Assembly: GCF_003696315.1 (NCBI RefSeq)
Contig: NZ_RFFN01000005.1
Coordinates: 186,001 to 250,000, forward strand
Reading direction: 5' to 3'
Source of the DNA: Pseudomonas songnenensis
GTDB taxonomy: Bacteria > Pseudomonadota > Gammaproteobacteria > Pseudomonadales > Pseudomonadaceae
Length of the DNA: 64,000 nucleotides
In this document: piece by piece, positions 46,775 through 55,017 of the stretch
Position numbering within the stretch: the stretch's first letter is position 1
Layout: every line of letters begins with the position of its first letter
Notes under the pieces: generated by a model
What the model saw: only the letters and a program-made list of their open reading frames with translations
What the model was told of the DNA's origin: nothing
Databases searched by the model: none
Made by a program: the position numbers and the translations under genes

Positions 46775-47155
46775 TTAGCCGAGCAGGGTGGCCCAGCTTT
46801 CCACGGTTTCGGAGCCCCACTGGGCTTTCCATTCTTTCAATGTCTTGTGATTGCCGCCTTTGGTTTCAATCACTTCGCCGCTGTGCGGGTTCTTGTATTG
46901 CTTAACGCGGCGAGCACGCTTGCTGGTCGCCGGTGCTTTGGCAGTGCGCGGGCTTTTGCTGTTGCGCGAGGCTTCTGGATCGAGCAGTGCGATGATGTCG
47001 CGCAGCGACTTCTGATACTCGCCCATGAGTTCGCGCAGCTTGCCTTCGAACTCCAGTTCCTTCTTCAGTTTGTCATCTTCGGAAAGGGACTTCAGTCGCT
47101 CCTGAAGTTCCTTGATGGCCTCTTCAGTGGCGCGATACTCGTTGATAAGTGACAT
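46775..47155 (-). CDS. mvaT: MvaT family H-NS-like transcriptional regulator
   Basis: A 126-residue xenogeneic silencer of the MvaT/MvaU class. The N-terminal coiled coil (about residues 1-60) drives oligomerisation; the C-terminal AT-DNA-binding domain has KQYKNPHSGEVIETKGGNHK, then TLKEWKAQWGSETVESW. It represses AT-rich and horizontally acquired genes and many virulence and biofilm genes. The ATG at 47155 follows CCAAGGAAGT. A good promoter (47196-47224) and terminator bracket the gene. It sits between sbcB and purU, as in P. aeruginosa. Confidence 0.95.
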   Translation of the reverse strand: MSLINEYRATEEAIKELQERLKSLSEDDKLKKELEFEGKLRELMGEYQKSLRDIIALLDPEASRNSKSPRTAKAPATSKRARRVKQYKNPHSGEVIETKGGNHKTLKEWKAQWGSETVESWATLLG

Positions 47156-47195
47156 ATGACTTCCTTGGGATAGGTTTTGAACGCAAGTGGCAGCA

Positions 47196-47224
47196 ATCAT
47201 AGTCCTGCGTAATGGGCAAGTAAA
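47196..47224 (-). promoter_or_regulatory. Sigma-70 promoter of mvaT
   Basis: On the minus strand TTTACT (plus 47219-47224) and TATGAT (plus 47196-47201) are 17 nt apart, 4/6 and 5/6 matches to consensus, giving a leader of about 35 nt. The surrounding 47160-47350 stretch is AT-rich for this genome, as expected for a self-repressed H-NS-family gene. Confidence 0.6.
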
Positions 47225-47508
47225 TATAGAGTTTGTTAAAAAGACGGACCTTTTTTTGAAGGGATATTTCATGCGCGGCAAGCGCTACTGATGCGTGAGT
47301 TTGGGCCTTAAAACAAACGCAATCCTTGTTTTATCGGACAAGTTTTTTCGATGGGTTTATGCAGTTTCCCAAAGAGGCGCAGCCGGCGTACGGCCCGGTC
47401 CAACGCGCCGTTTAGTTGCCCTTCGCTGGTTTGCCGTCAAACGCGATGGCTGCGCTTTTGACTGCTGGGCTAGAATGCCGCGTTTCCTTTGAGCCGGAGT
47501 AACCGTTA

Positions 47509-48360
47509 ATGCGCACTTTCAGGCTGGTCATTGCCTGTCCCGATGGCGTTGGCATTGTCGCCAAGGTCAGTAATTTTCTCGCTACCTACAACGGTTGGAT
47601 CACTGAAGCCAACCACCACTCGGATCACCAGAGTGGCTGGTTCTTCATGCGCCATGAAATCCGCGCAGACTCGCTTCCTTTTGATCTTGAAGGTTTTCGT
47701 CAGGCGTTCGCGCCGATTGCGCGCGAGTTCTCCATGGAGTGGCGCATCACCGACTCCGAGCAGCGCAAACGCGTGGTGCTGATGGCCAGTCGTGAATCGC
47801 ATTGTCTCGCCGATCTGCTGCATCGCTGGCATAGCGGTGAGCTGGATTGCGACATACCGTGCGTCATCTCCAACCATGACGACCTGCGCAGCATGGTCGA
47901 ATGGCATGGCATTCCTTACATTCACGTGCCGGTCGATCCCGCCAACAAGCAGGAGGCCTTCGCCGAAGTCACCCGTCTGGTTCGCGAACAACGTGCCGAT
48001 GTGATTGTGCTGGCGCGTTACATGCAGATTCTGCCGTCGGAGTTGTGCGACGAGTTTGCTCAGCGCGTGATCAATATCCATCACAGCTTTCTGCCGTCGT
48101 TCGTCGGTGCCAAGCCCTATCATCAGGCCTCACTGCGTGGCGTGAAGCTGATCGGTGCGACCTGTCACTACGTTACCGAGGAGCTCGATGCTGGCCCGAT
48201 CATCGAGCAGGACGTGGTCCGAGTCAGTCATCGCGACAGCATCGAAGACATGGTCCGTCTCGGAAAGGACGTAGAGAAGATGGTGCTTTCGCGCGGCCTG
48301 CGCTATCACTTGGAAGACCGTGTGCTGGTGCATAGCAACAAGACAATGGTGTTCAACTGA
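47509..48360 (+). CDS. purU: Formyltetrahydrofolate deformylase
   Basis: A 283-residue PurU that hydrolyses 10-formyl-THF to formate and THF. The N-terminal ACT domain (FRLVIACPDGVGIVAKVSNF) senses one-carbon status, and the formyltransferase-type hydrolase domain has the Asn-His-Asp set in ISNHDDLRSMV, INIHHSFLPSFVGAKPY and EELDAGPIIEQD. The ATG at 47509 follows CCGGAGTAACC. It is divergent from mvaT, with a 353-nt AT-rich intergenic region. Confidence 0.94.
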   Translation: MRTFRLVIACPDGVGIVAKVSNFLATYNGWITEANHHSDHQSGWFFMRHEIRADSLPFDLEGFRQAFAPIAREFSMEWRITDSEQRKRVVLMASRESHCLADLLHRWHSGELDCDIPCVISNHDDLRSMVEWHGIPYIHVPVDPANKQEAFAEVTRLVREQRADVIVLARYMQILPSELCDEFAQRVINIHHSFLPSFVGAKPYHQASLRGVKLIGATCHYVTEELDAGPIIEQDVVRVSHRDSIEDMVRLGKDVEKMVLSRGLRYHLEDRVLVHSNKTMVFN

Positions 48361-48375
48361 CAATCCGGAGTCGCC

Positions 48376-48585
48376 GTGACCGATCCTCTCGAGCGTGCCG
48401 TAGCCAAAGCGCCACCGATCATCGGTAGCGGTTGTACTCAGCGATACGATCCACAGGCCCTGTCGTCCGATCAGGGCACCGAGTTCGCTGATGCCGCGGC
48501 GCTCTGGGCTCGTCTGCAGGCCGAGCAGGATCAGGCTGAGCTGCAGCATGCGCGCGCGCTCGACGGGCAGGAGACTGGCGAATGA
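48376..48585 (+). CDS. Small hypothetical protein coupled to HerA-like ATPase
   Basis: A 69-residue soluble protein opening with GTG (CCGGAG 6 nt upstream), MTDPLERAVAKAPPIIGSGC, ending in an acidic, Gln-rich helix. It starts 15 nt after purU and its stop overlaps the ATPase start by 4 nt (ATGA), so it is translationally coupled to it. I do not recognise the family. The coupling suggests an accessory subunit or cofactor of the ATPase. Confidence 0.6.
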   Translation: MTDPLERAVAKAPPIIGSGCTQRYDPQALSSDQGTEFADAAALWARLQAEQDQAELQHARALDGQETGE

Positions 48586-50057
48586 CTGCAGCGGTGGATC
48601 GTTTGATGCTCGGCGCGGACGCGACTGGCGAGCCGAACACCCAGTCTCTGCGGCTGGCCAATCGACACGGGCTGATTGCCGGGGCTACAGGCACCGGCAA
48701 GACCGTGACCCTGCAGCGTCTGGCTGAGCAGTTCAGTGATGCGGGCGTTGCGGTGTTCGCTGCCGACATCAAGGGCGACCTTTGCGGTCTGGGTGCTGCC
48801 GGCACACCTCAGGGCAAGATCGCCGAGCGGATTGCCAGCATGCCCTGGCTGAATCATCAGCCGCAGGCCTATCCGGTGACTCTCTGGGATGTGCATGGCC
48901 GCACCGGCCATCCGTTACGTACCACTCTGAGCGAGATGGGGCCATTGCTGCTCGGAAATCTGCTGCAGCTGACCGACAGTCAGCAGGCTGCACTGTATGC
49001 CGCGTTCAAAGTGGCGGATCGTGAAGGCCTGTTGCTGCTTGATCTGAAAGACCTCAAGGCGCTGCTGGCGCACCTCAAGGCCGAACCGCAGCTGCTGGGC
49101 GAGGACAGCGCCCTGTTTACCGGCGCCTCGTCGCAGGCGCTTCTGCGGCGCCTGGCGACCCTTGAGCAGCAAGGTATCGAAGCGCTGTTCGGTGAGCCTT
49201 CACTGCAGCTCGAAGACCTGCTCCGTCCGGCAGCGGACGGCCGGGGCGCTATCCATCTGCTGGACGCCAGTGTGCTGGTGCATGAGGCACCTAAGGTCTA
49301 TGCAACCTTTCTGCTTTGGCTGCTCGCCGAGCTGTTCGAACAGCTTCCGGAGCGTGGGGACGCCGACAAACCCGTGCTGGCCCTGTTCTTCGATGAGGCG
49401 CATCTGCTGTTTGGCGATACGCCCAAGGCGTTGCAGGAGCGGTTGGTCCAGGTTGTGAGATTGATCCGCTCCAAGGGCGTAGGCGTCTATTTCGTCACCC
49501 AGTCTCCTGCGGATCTGCCGGACCAGGTGTTGGCACAGCTTGGCCTGCGTATTCAGCATGGCTTGCGCGCTTACACCGTGAGGGAGCAGAAGGCGCTGCG
49601 GTCCGTGGCCGACGGTTTTCGTTCCAATCCCGCGTTTGCGACGCTGGATGTTCTGACCCAGTTGGGGATCGGCGAGGCCCTGGTCGGTGGGCTTGAGGAA
49701 AAAGGCACGCCGGCAATGGTGCAGCGCGTGGCGATCGCCCCGCCACAGTCACGTGTCGGGCCACTCAGCGAAGCCGAGCGTGCGACGCTCATCGCGCGGT
49801 CCGGGCTGCGTGGTCGCTATGACCAGCCGGTCGATCGGAAGTCCGCCTATGAAATCCTGGCCGCGCGCGCTGCACAAACGGTCGAGCAGTCTAAAGCTGT
49901 TGCCGAAAAGAGTCGGCGAGGGCAGAGCACTGCAAGTGGAGACTTGGGCGATCTGGCCGGACGTGTCGTGAAAAGTGCCTTGAGCCAGGCAGCCAGCCAG
50001 TTGGGCCGTCAGTTGGCCAGAGGCTTACTCGGCTCGTTATTGGGTGGCAAGCGCTGA
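48582..50057 (+). CDS. HerA-like/DUF853 ATPase (YjgR type)
   Basis: A 491-residue P-loop ATPase: Walker A GLIAGATGTGKTVTLQRL near residue 30, Walker B LALFFDEAHLLFGDT near 265, and a RIQHGLRAYT Arg region. The DUF853/YjgR family belongs to the HerA/FtsK ATPase clan, hexameric DNA pumps or helicases. The C-terminus is basic and glycine-rich. No nuclease partner (NurA) is next to it, unlike archaeal HerA. It forms an operon with the small upstream ORF. Confidence 0.85.
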   Translation: MTAAVDRLMLGADATGEPNTQSLRLANRHGLIAGATGTGKTVTLQRLAEQFSDAGVAVFAADIKGDLCGLGAAGTPQGKIAERIASMPWLNHQPQAYPVTLWDVHGRTGHPLRTTLSEMGPLLLGNLLQLTDSQQAALYAAFKVADREGLLLLDLKDLKALLAHLKAEPQLLGEDSALFTGASSQALLRRLATLEQQGIEALFGEPSLQLEDLLRPAADGRGAIHLLDASVLVHEAPKVYATFLLWLLAELFEQLPERGDADKPVLALFFDEAHLLFGDTPKALQERLVQVVRLIRSKGVGVYFVTQSPADLPDQVLAQLGLRIQHGLRAYTVREQKALRSVADGFRSNPAFATLDVLTQLGIGEALVGGLEEKGTPAMVQRVAIAPPQSRVGPLSEAERATLIARSGLRGRYDQPVDRKSAYEILAARAAQTVEQSKAVAEKSRRGQSTASGDLGDLAGRVVKSALSQAASQLGRQLARGLLGSLLGGKR

Positions 50058-50134
50058 TCGTTGGCGAGTGTGACCGCCCCAATTGAATGCGGCTCTCGAA
50101 AATACTTCAGGACTCGTCTGAGCGGGCGAGGTGA

Positions 50135-50356
50135 TTACGCCTGCTCAGTAACTGCGCTTTCGCAACTGGATTGCTTTTCCTGCTCGAGCTTCTGCAATTC
50201 CTGCTTGAAGACCTGATCGAGGACAGTGGGTTTTTTTCGCCATGGTTTGCGCTCGGGTTCGCGTTCAGCGGCATAAGTCGTGATTTCACCACCGTACACA
50301 TTGGTAAAGCGCTGGGCCTGGCGCTCAAGTTCGGCGCGCAGTTGATCTTTCGTCAC
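50135..50356 (-). CDS. Small conserved-looking hypothetical protein
   Basis: A 73-residue charged, helical protein (MTKDQLRAELERQAQRF, VYGGEITTYAAE, KPWRKKPTVLDQVFKQELQK). I recall similar short proteins in Pseudomonas but no function. It is convergent with the HerA-like gene. Its 5' region contains the AT-rich, repeat-bearing stretch 50357-50630. Confidence 0.65.
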   Translation of the reverse strand: MTKDQLRAELERQAQRFTNVYGGEITTYAAEREPERKPWRKKPTVLDQVFKQELQKLEQEKQSSCESAVTEQA

Positions 50357-50630
50357 GTAAGCAACCCTTCTTAGGAAGTTCTTGTAAGACGCAACTGAAT
50401 TGAGAAAGATGCGTCTGCAGTTGTAACCGGAAATTTGCTATGCGCTCTCGCACTTGCTCGTCTGTTTGGACGAGAAGCAATTGAAAAGGTTTTTTCCGTT
50501 TACGAGCAAGCTTGAAAAACGAGGGGCAGTTCAAAAAAAGCGAGTGCGAGTGCGCGTTCAGTTCGGCGCAGCGTCTCGCGGCATTGAAGTATGCCTTTCC
50601 ATGCCGTTACTGGGCCAGGCTTAGAATTAG
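50357..50630. other. AT-rich gap with long-range imperfect inverted repeat
   Basis: No credible ORF. TGCGCTCTCGCACTTGCT (50441-50458) is nearly complementary to 50539-50556 (three mismatches in 18), and the interval contains a local CTCGTC/GACGAG hairpin and several A/T runs, unlike the GC-rich surroundings. It lies upstream of the small gene at 50135-50356 and downstream of the algA-like terminator. A structured leader or small RNA is possible; no known family is recognised. Confidence 0.35.
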
Positions 50631-50654
50631 AAAAACCCGCCGCGGCGGGTTTTT
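50631..50654. terminator. Intrinsic terminator after the algA-like gene
   Basis: AAAAACCCGC (50631-50640) and GCGGGTTTTT (50645-50654) form a symmetrical stem with a 4-nt loop and A/T tracts on both strands, ending the minus-strand algA-like transcript. Confidence 0.88.
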
Positions 50655-50673
50655 CTTTTCACTCTGTAGGCTG

Positions 50674-52119
50674 TTAACGAGCCACTTTGACTTCGTTGCT
50701 CTGTTCGGCGCGGCCATAAACGTCATCGAAGCGCTCGATGTCATCCTCACCAAGATAACTGCCGGACTGAACTTCGATGATTTCCAGCGGAATCTTCCCT
50801 GGGTTGGCCAGACGGTGCACCGAGGTAATCGGGATATAGGTCGACTGATTCTCGGTGAGCAGGAACGTCTTGTCGTTGCAGGTGACCTGCGCGGTTCCAG
50901 AAACGACGATCCAGTGCTCGGCACGATGATGATGCATCTGCAGCGAGAGGCTGGCACCGGGGTTTACACAGATGCGCTTGACCTGGAAGCGGCCACCCAT
51001 GTCCACCGAGTCGTACCAGCCCCAGGGACGATAGACGGCACAATGGTTCTTGGTCTCGCTGCGGTCCTGGGCGTCAAGTTTGCTGACGAGCTTCTTGACG
51101 TCCTGCACCTTGTCCTTGTGGGCAACCATCATGGCGTCTTTGGTTTCAACCACAACGATATCGTCCAGCCCCAGTACAGTTACCAGCTTGCCGTTGCCGT
51201 GAACCAGGCAGTTGCGCGAATCCTCGGCGATCACGTCGCCCTTGAGAACGTTGCCGTTGTCGTCCTTCTGGTGCACGTCCCAGATCGATGACCAGGAGCC
51301 AACGTCGCTCCAGCCGGCGGACATCGGAACCACGCAGGCCAGCTGAGTCTTTTCCATCACCGCGTAGTCGATGGAGTTGTCCGGGCAGCAAGCAAAGGTG
51401 GCCGGATCGATCAGCACTTCATCGCCGTTCTTGATGCTGCGTTCGAGCGCCAGCCAGCAGGTGTCATAGATATCCGGATCGTGCTTTTTAAGCTCCTCCA
51501 GGAAAACGCTGGCACGGAACAGAAACATGCCGCTGTTCCAGAAATAGTCGCCTGACTCGACGTAGCTCTGGGCGCGCGCCTCGTCCGGCTTCTCGACGAA
51601 CTGGGCGACCCGCTTGATACCATCCGGCAGACCGGCGTTGGCATCCTGGCTGGCCTTGATATAGCCGAAGCCGGTTTCGGGGCGGGTTGGCGGAACGCCG
51701 AAAAGGACCATCTCGCCGTTCTCGGCAGCATTGGTCGCCAGCGCCAGAGAGCGCTGGAACGCTTTCTGATCCTCGATCACATGGTCGGCCGGCAACACCA
51801 GCAGCAACTCGTCGCGACCTTCTTCGATCAGCTTCATCGCCGCGATACCGATCGCTGGTGCGGTGTTGCGGCCGAATGGCTCGAGCAGCAGGCCTTGGAC
51901 GCCGAGTTTGCGGGCGGCCAGCTGCTCCTTGACGATGAAACGGTGCTCCTGATTGCACACCAGCAGTGGCTGCTGCATGCCGTCAAAGGCCAGGCGCTCG
52001 ACTGTCTGCTGGAACAGTGTCTGTTCGCCGGTCAGCGCGAGGAATTGCTTGGGGAACGACTTGCGGGAAAGGGGCCACAGCCGGGAGCCGCTGCCACCTG
52101 AAAGAATAACCGGGATCAT
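50674..52119 (-). CDS. Bifunctional mannose-1-phosphate guanylyltransferase / mannose-6-phosphate isomerase (AlgA/PslB/WbpW type)
   Basis: A 481-residue two-domain enzyme. The N-terminal nucleotidyltransferase has VILSGGSGSRLWPLSRK, LPADHVI and FVEKPDE; the C-terminal cupin-type PMI domain has MHHHRAEHWIVVSGTAQVT with metal-binding His. It makes GDP-mannose for exopolysaccharide or LPS. AGGAGA precedes the ATG. No other polysaccharide genes adjoin, so it is an orphan copy, and which polymer it serves cannot be told. A strong terminator follows. Confidence 0.9.
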   Translation of the reverse strand: MIPVILSGGSGSRLWPLSRKSFPKQFLALTGEQTLFQQTVERLAFDGMQQPLLVCNQEHRFIVKEQLAARKLGVQGLLLEPFGRNTAPAIGIAAMKLIEEGRDELLLVLPADHVIEDQKAFQRSLALATNAAENGEMVLFGVPPTRPETGFGYIKASQDANAGLPDGIKRVAQFVEKPDEARAQSYVESGDYFWNSGMFLFRASVFLEELKKHDPDIYDTCWLALERSIKNGDEVLIDPATFACCPDNSIDYAVMEKTQLACVVPMSAGWSDVGSWSSIWDVHQKDDNGNVLKGDVIAEDSRNCLVHGNGKLVTVLGLDDIVVVETKDAMMVAHKDKVQDVKKLVSKLDAQDRSETKNHCAVYRPWGWYDSVDMGGRFQVKRICVNPGASLSLQMHHHRAEHWIVVSGTAQVTCNDKTFLLTENQSTYIPITSVHRLANPGKIPLEIIEVQSGSYLGEDDIERFDDVYGRAEQSNEVKVAR

Positions 52120-52860
52120 ATTGCTTCTCCTGAATCGTTTCGAAGGTCGTTCTACTTGTCCGTGGCGCCAGTCGTAGCGCCTGAATGTTCGTGTTCTGTT
52201 CGCCGGCGAGCTCGCCAGCTGGAACGAAATCGTCCCGCCCGAAGCGTTGCTTCGAGGTTGAAATCGGTGCTGAGTTCGTTATCGCGGCGTCATGGCAAGG
52301 GCTTGATGTGCCTATTGCGTGGCGCCAATCCGGGCGACGGGCATCGAACGCCTGCGGCTGACTCGTGATGAGGTGAGGAGCGCCGTCGTCGCGCATGGAA
52401 TGCGACATCTGAGGTGTGTCGAAAAGGGGTGGTGCGTTTGCATGGCCGTAACCCTCTGTTCGTGCCTTGCTCGGCATTGGTCGTACCAGATGCCGCTTTG
52501 GCAGTGGTCGACGCCTCGGCCATCGGCCGGATGTTCAGCCGTATCGCTGGCTGAGATTGCGCTACCGCCGAAGCCGCTTTGCGACCCGGGGCGGAGCGGA
52601 TTACAAGATTGATGACCCAATGCACGTTCATGTGCGACGTCCCTTTCCACCTGGAATTGCCGGTACGCGCTTATGATTGTCAGCCGTGCTCGATAGTTCC
52701 CAAGTCGGCAACCGTTGATCGGTGAGTTTTCACGACTCGGCGGAAAATCCAGGAGGGGCAGGGTGATGAACTGCGGGTGCCACTTTTGGTCAAGCCGGGC
52801 GGCCATCGCGGGATCGAGGGGAGGCGACGGCAGCCGATGGCCGCCGCCGAGAACTGGCAG
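52120..52860. other. 741-nt gap with no supported gene
   Basis: Between the algA-like start and the yaaA stop. Several frames are open for 60-165 codons on both strands, but none has a Shine-Dalgarno with family-like sequence, and no frame stands out by codon bias. No terminator or tandem repeat was seen. It could be a long regulatory region for the algA-like gene or decayed coding DNA. Confidence 0.5.
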
Positions 52861-53640
52861 TTATTGGTGAGTCGTGTCGCGCAGAAAGACCAGATGGTCT
52901 TCGGATGATGCGTCTGGGCTGTAGCGATAACCTTCGTAGTCGAATGCGCTCAGTTGGGCTGGGGCACTGACGCGCTCTTTGATCACCCAGCGTGCCATCA
53001 GGCCACGTGCCTTCTTCGCGTAGAAGGAAATGATCTTGTACTGACCGTTCTTCATGTCCTTGAAGTCGACGTTGATGACCCGTGCATTCAGCGCCTTGCG
53101 CTTGACGGCGCTGAAGTACTCATTCGAGGCCAGATTGAGAAGAACGTCATCGCCTTGTTCAGCGAGTGCTTCGTTGAGCCATTCGCTGATTCGCTCACCC
53201 CAGAACGCATACAGGTCCTTGCCGCGCGGGTTCGCCAGCTTGGTACCCATTTCCAGACGATACGGCTGCATCAGGTCGAGCGGTCGCAGCAAACCGTAGA
53301 GCCCGGAGAGCATGCGCAGGTGCTGCTGTGCGAACAGCAGGTCACTGTCGGTGAAGTCTTCGACGCTCAGTCCGGTGTAGACGTCGCCCTTGAAGGCGAG
53401 CAGGGCCTGTTTGGCATTCTCCGGCGTGAAGTCAGCGGACCAGCTGCCGTAGCGCGCGACGTTCAGGGCGGCCAGCTTGTCGGACAGGTGCATGAGTTCG
53501 CTGATCTGCGCTGGCGAGTAATCGCGCAACTGGTCGATCAGCAGCTGCGAGTGCTCCAGGTATTGAGGCTGGGTGAAGCGTTCGGTAATCGGGGGTGTTT
53601 CGTAGTCGAGCGTCTTGGCGGGGGAAATCACCATCAGCAT
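52861..53640 (-). CDS. yaaA: Peroxide stress protein YaaA
   Basis: A 259-residue YaaA (DUF328/UPF0246) protein: [17 protein letters not shown] at the start, [35 protein letters not shown], and the basic [18 protein letters not shown]. YaaA lowers free iron and limits DNA damage under hydrogen peroxide. The start at 53640 with AGGAGAC upstream matches the family; the frame extends 25 residues further without conservation. It is divergent from the CDF exporter. Confidence 0.92.
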   Translation of the reverse strand: MLMVISPAKTLDYETPPITERFTQPQYLEHSQLLIDQLRDYSPAQISELMHLSDKLAALNVARYGSWSADFTPENAKQALLAFKGDVYTGLSVEDFTDSDLLFAQQHLRMLSGLYGLLRPLDLMQPYRLEMGTKLANPRGKDLYAFWGERISEWLNEALAEQGDDVLLNLASNEYFSAVKRKALNARVINVDFKDMKNGQYKIISFYAKKARGLMARWVIKERVSAPAQLSAFDYEGYRYSPDASSEDHLVFLRDTTHQ

Positions 53641-53777
53641 GTACGGGTCTCCTGTCTGGTGGCGCGATTGTAGGGGTACTGCAGACATGGCTCCAGCTAT
53701 AGGCGCCATAGGCAACGGTGTTGACCTTCCTCACGCGGCAAGGCACAAGCTGATGGGAGTTGAAGCAAGGAGTTCGT

Positions 53778-54758
53778 ATGGCTGAATGCAATCACGTGCA
53801 ATGGCAACCGCCCCACGACTACCGTCCGCTGGAGCACAGCTCCGAGCGTCAGACCTGGGCAGTGGTCATTCTGACCGGCTTGACCATGTTGATAGAGATC
53901 GTCGCCGGGTACTGGTTCAACTCCATGGCGTTGCTGGCGGACGGTTGGCATATGGCCTCGCACATGGTCGCCATTGGCCTGGCGGCGCTGGCGTATCTGC
54001 TGGCTCGGCGCTATGCGGCGGACCATCGGTTCGCATTCGGAACCTGGAAAATCGAGGTGCTGGCCGGTTTTACCAGTGCACTGCTGCTGGTCGTGGTGGC
54101 GCTGTTCATGATTGGCGAGTCGTTGATTCGATTCTGGTCGCCCGCAGAGATCGGTTTCGATGCGGCGCTGATGGTCGCCGTGATCGGCTTGCTGGTGAAT
54201 CTGCTGTCCGCCTGGTTACTACGCGATCAGCATGACCACGGTCACGGTCACGGTCACGGTCACGGTGAGCACCCGCATGCCCATTCGCATGAGCACGCTT
54301 GCGGTGGCAAGGACCTGAATCGGCACGCCGCCTTCATCCATGTGCTGACCGATGCGCTGACATCGGTGGCCGCGATCGTTGCGCTGCTGGGTGGCAAGTT
54401 CTTCGGCTGGGGCTGGCTGGACCCGGCAATGGGGATCGTCGGTGCGCTGGTCATTCTGATCTGGGCGCGCGGCCTGCTGCGCGACACGGGCAAGGCATTG
54501 CTGGATCGGGAGATGGACGACCCGCTGGTAGACAAGATTCGGGAGGCGTTGCAGCAGGTACCCGATACCGAGGTTACCGACCTGCACCTGTGGCGAGTGG
54601 GGCGGGCGCAATACAGCTGCATCCTGAGCGTTGTGACCCACCAGACGCATACCGCGGACCAGTACAAGGCGGCGTTGCAGGCGTTTCCCCAGCTGGTGCA
54701 TGTGACCGCCGAGGTGAACCGCTGCGACGAAAGCGCACACCTTGATCCCCGACAATAA
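53778..54758 (+). CDS. CDF metal exporter with His-rich loop (DmeF-like)
   Basis: A 326-residue cation diffusion facilitator with six membrane helices. Metal-site residues are in MALLADGWHMASHM (helix 2) and HAAFIHVLTDALTSV (helix 5). A long His-rich cytoplasmic loop (HDHGHGHGHGHGEHPHAHSH) lies between helices 4 and 5, encoded partly by a GGTCAC hexanucleotide repeat. The layout matches DmeF-type exporters of Co, Ni or Zn. AAGGAG precedes the ATG at 53778. Divergent from yaaA. Confidence 0.88.
   Translation: MAECNHVQWQPPHDYRPLEHSSERQTWAVVILTGLTMLIEIVAGYWFNSMALLADGWHMASHMVAIGLAALAYLLARRYAADHRFAFGTWKIEVLAGFTSALLLVVVALFMIGESLIRFWSPAEIGFDAALMVAVIGLLVNLLSAWLLRDQHDHGHGHGHGHGEHPHAHSHEHACGGKDLNRHAAFIHVLTDALTSVAAIVALLGGKFFGWGWLDPAMGIVGALVILIWARGLLRDTGKALLDREMDDPLVDKIREALQQVPDTEVTDLHLWRVGRAQYSCILSVVTHQTHTADQYKAALQAFPQLVHVTAEVNRCDESAHLDPRQ
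54238..54264 (+). repeat. Hexanucleotide repeat inside the CDF His-rich loop
   Basis: Four and a half tandem copies of a GGTCAC unit encode alternating Gly-His. Copy changes by 6 nt keep the frame, so slippage would alter the number of His residues without breaking the gene. Confidence 0.85.
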
Positions 54759-54831
54759 CGCGCCCAAAAGGCGCGGGCCAAGGCCGTTTGGTCGATTCGT
54801 GAAAAAAAGCCGTATTCAACTGAAAAGACTT

Positions 54832-54859
54832 TTGCCTGTCATAACTTTTACGGTATTAC
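54832..54859 (+). promoter_or_regulatory. Possible promoter of the PhoH-family gene
   Basis: TTGCCT (54832-54837) and TATTAC (54854-54859) are 16 nt apart in an AT-rich patch of the 259-nt gap upstream of the PhoH-like gene. The leader would be about 150 nt. Confidence 0.4.
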
Positions 54860-55017
54860 CGAATTCAGACCGCCGAACCCTGCGACACAGGTGGCGGCTC
54901 CTGGGCAGCCCCGAATCCACCGGCTTCCCTCGTCCGCTCACCTGAATCGCATGGCGGTCACTCTGCAGCGAAGCGCTTTCGGCTCTTCGTTTCTGGCCCC
55001 AGAAGAAGGTGATCGGT

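Noticed and set aside
52312..52806. 164-codon minus-strand frame in the gene-free interval
   Set aside because: It has no family resemblance and competes with equally open frames on the other strand, so it is not called as a gene.
54238..54264. Tandem repeat as a possible CRISPR-like array
   Set aside because: The unit is 6 nt, inside a coding region, without spacers.
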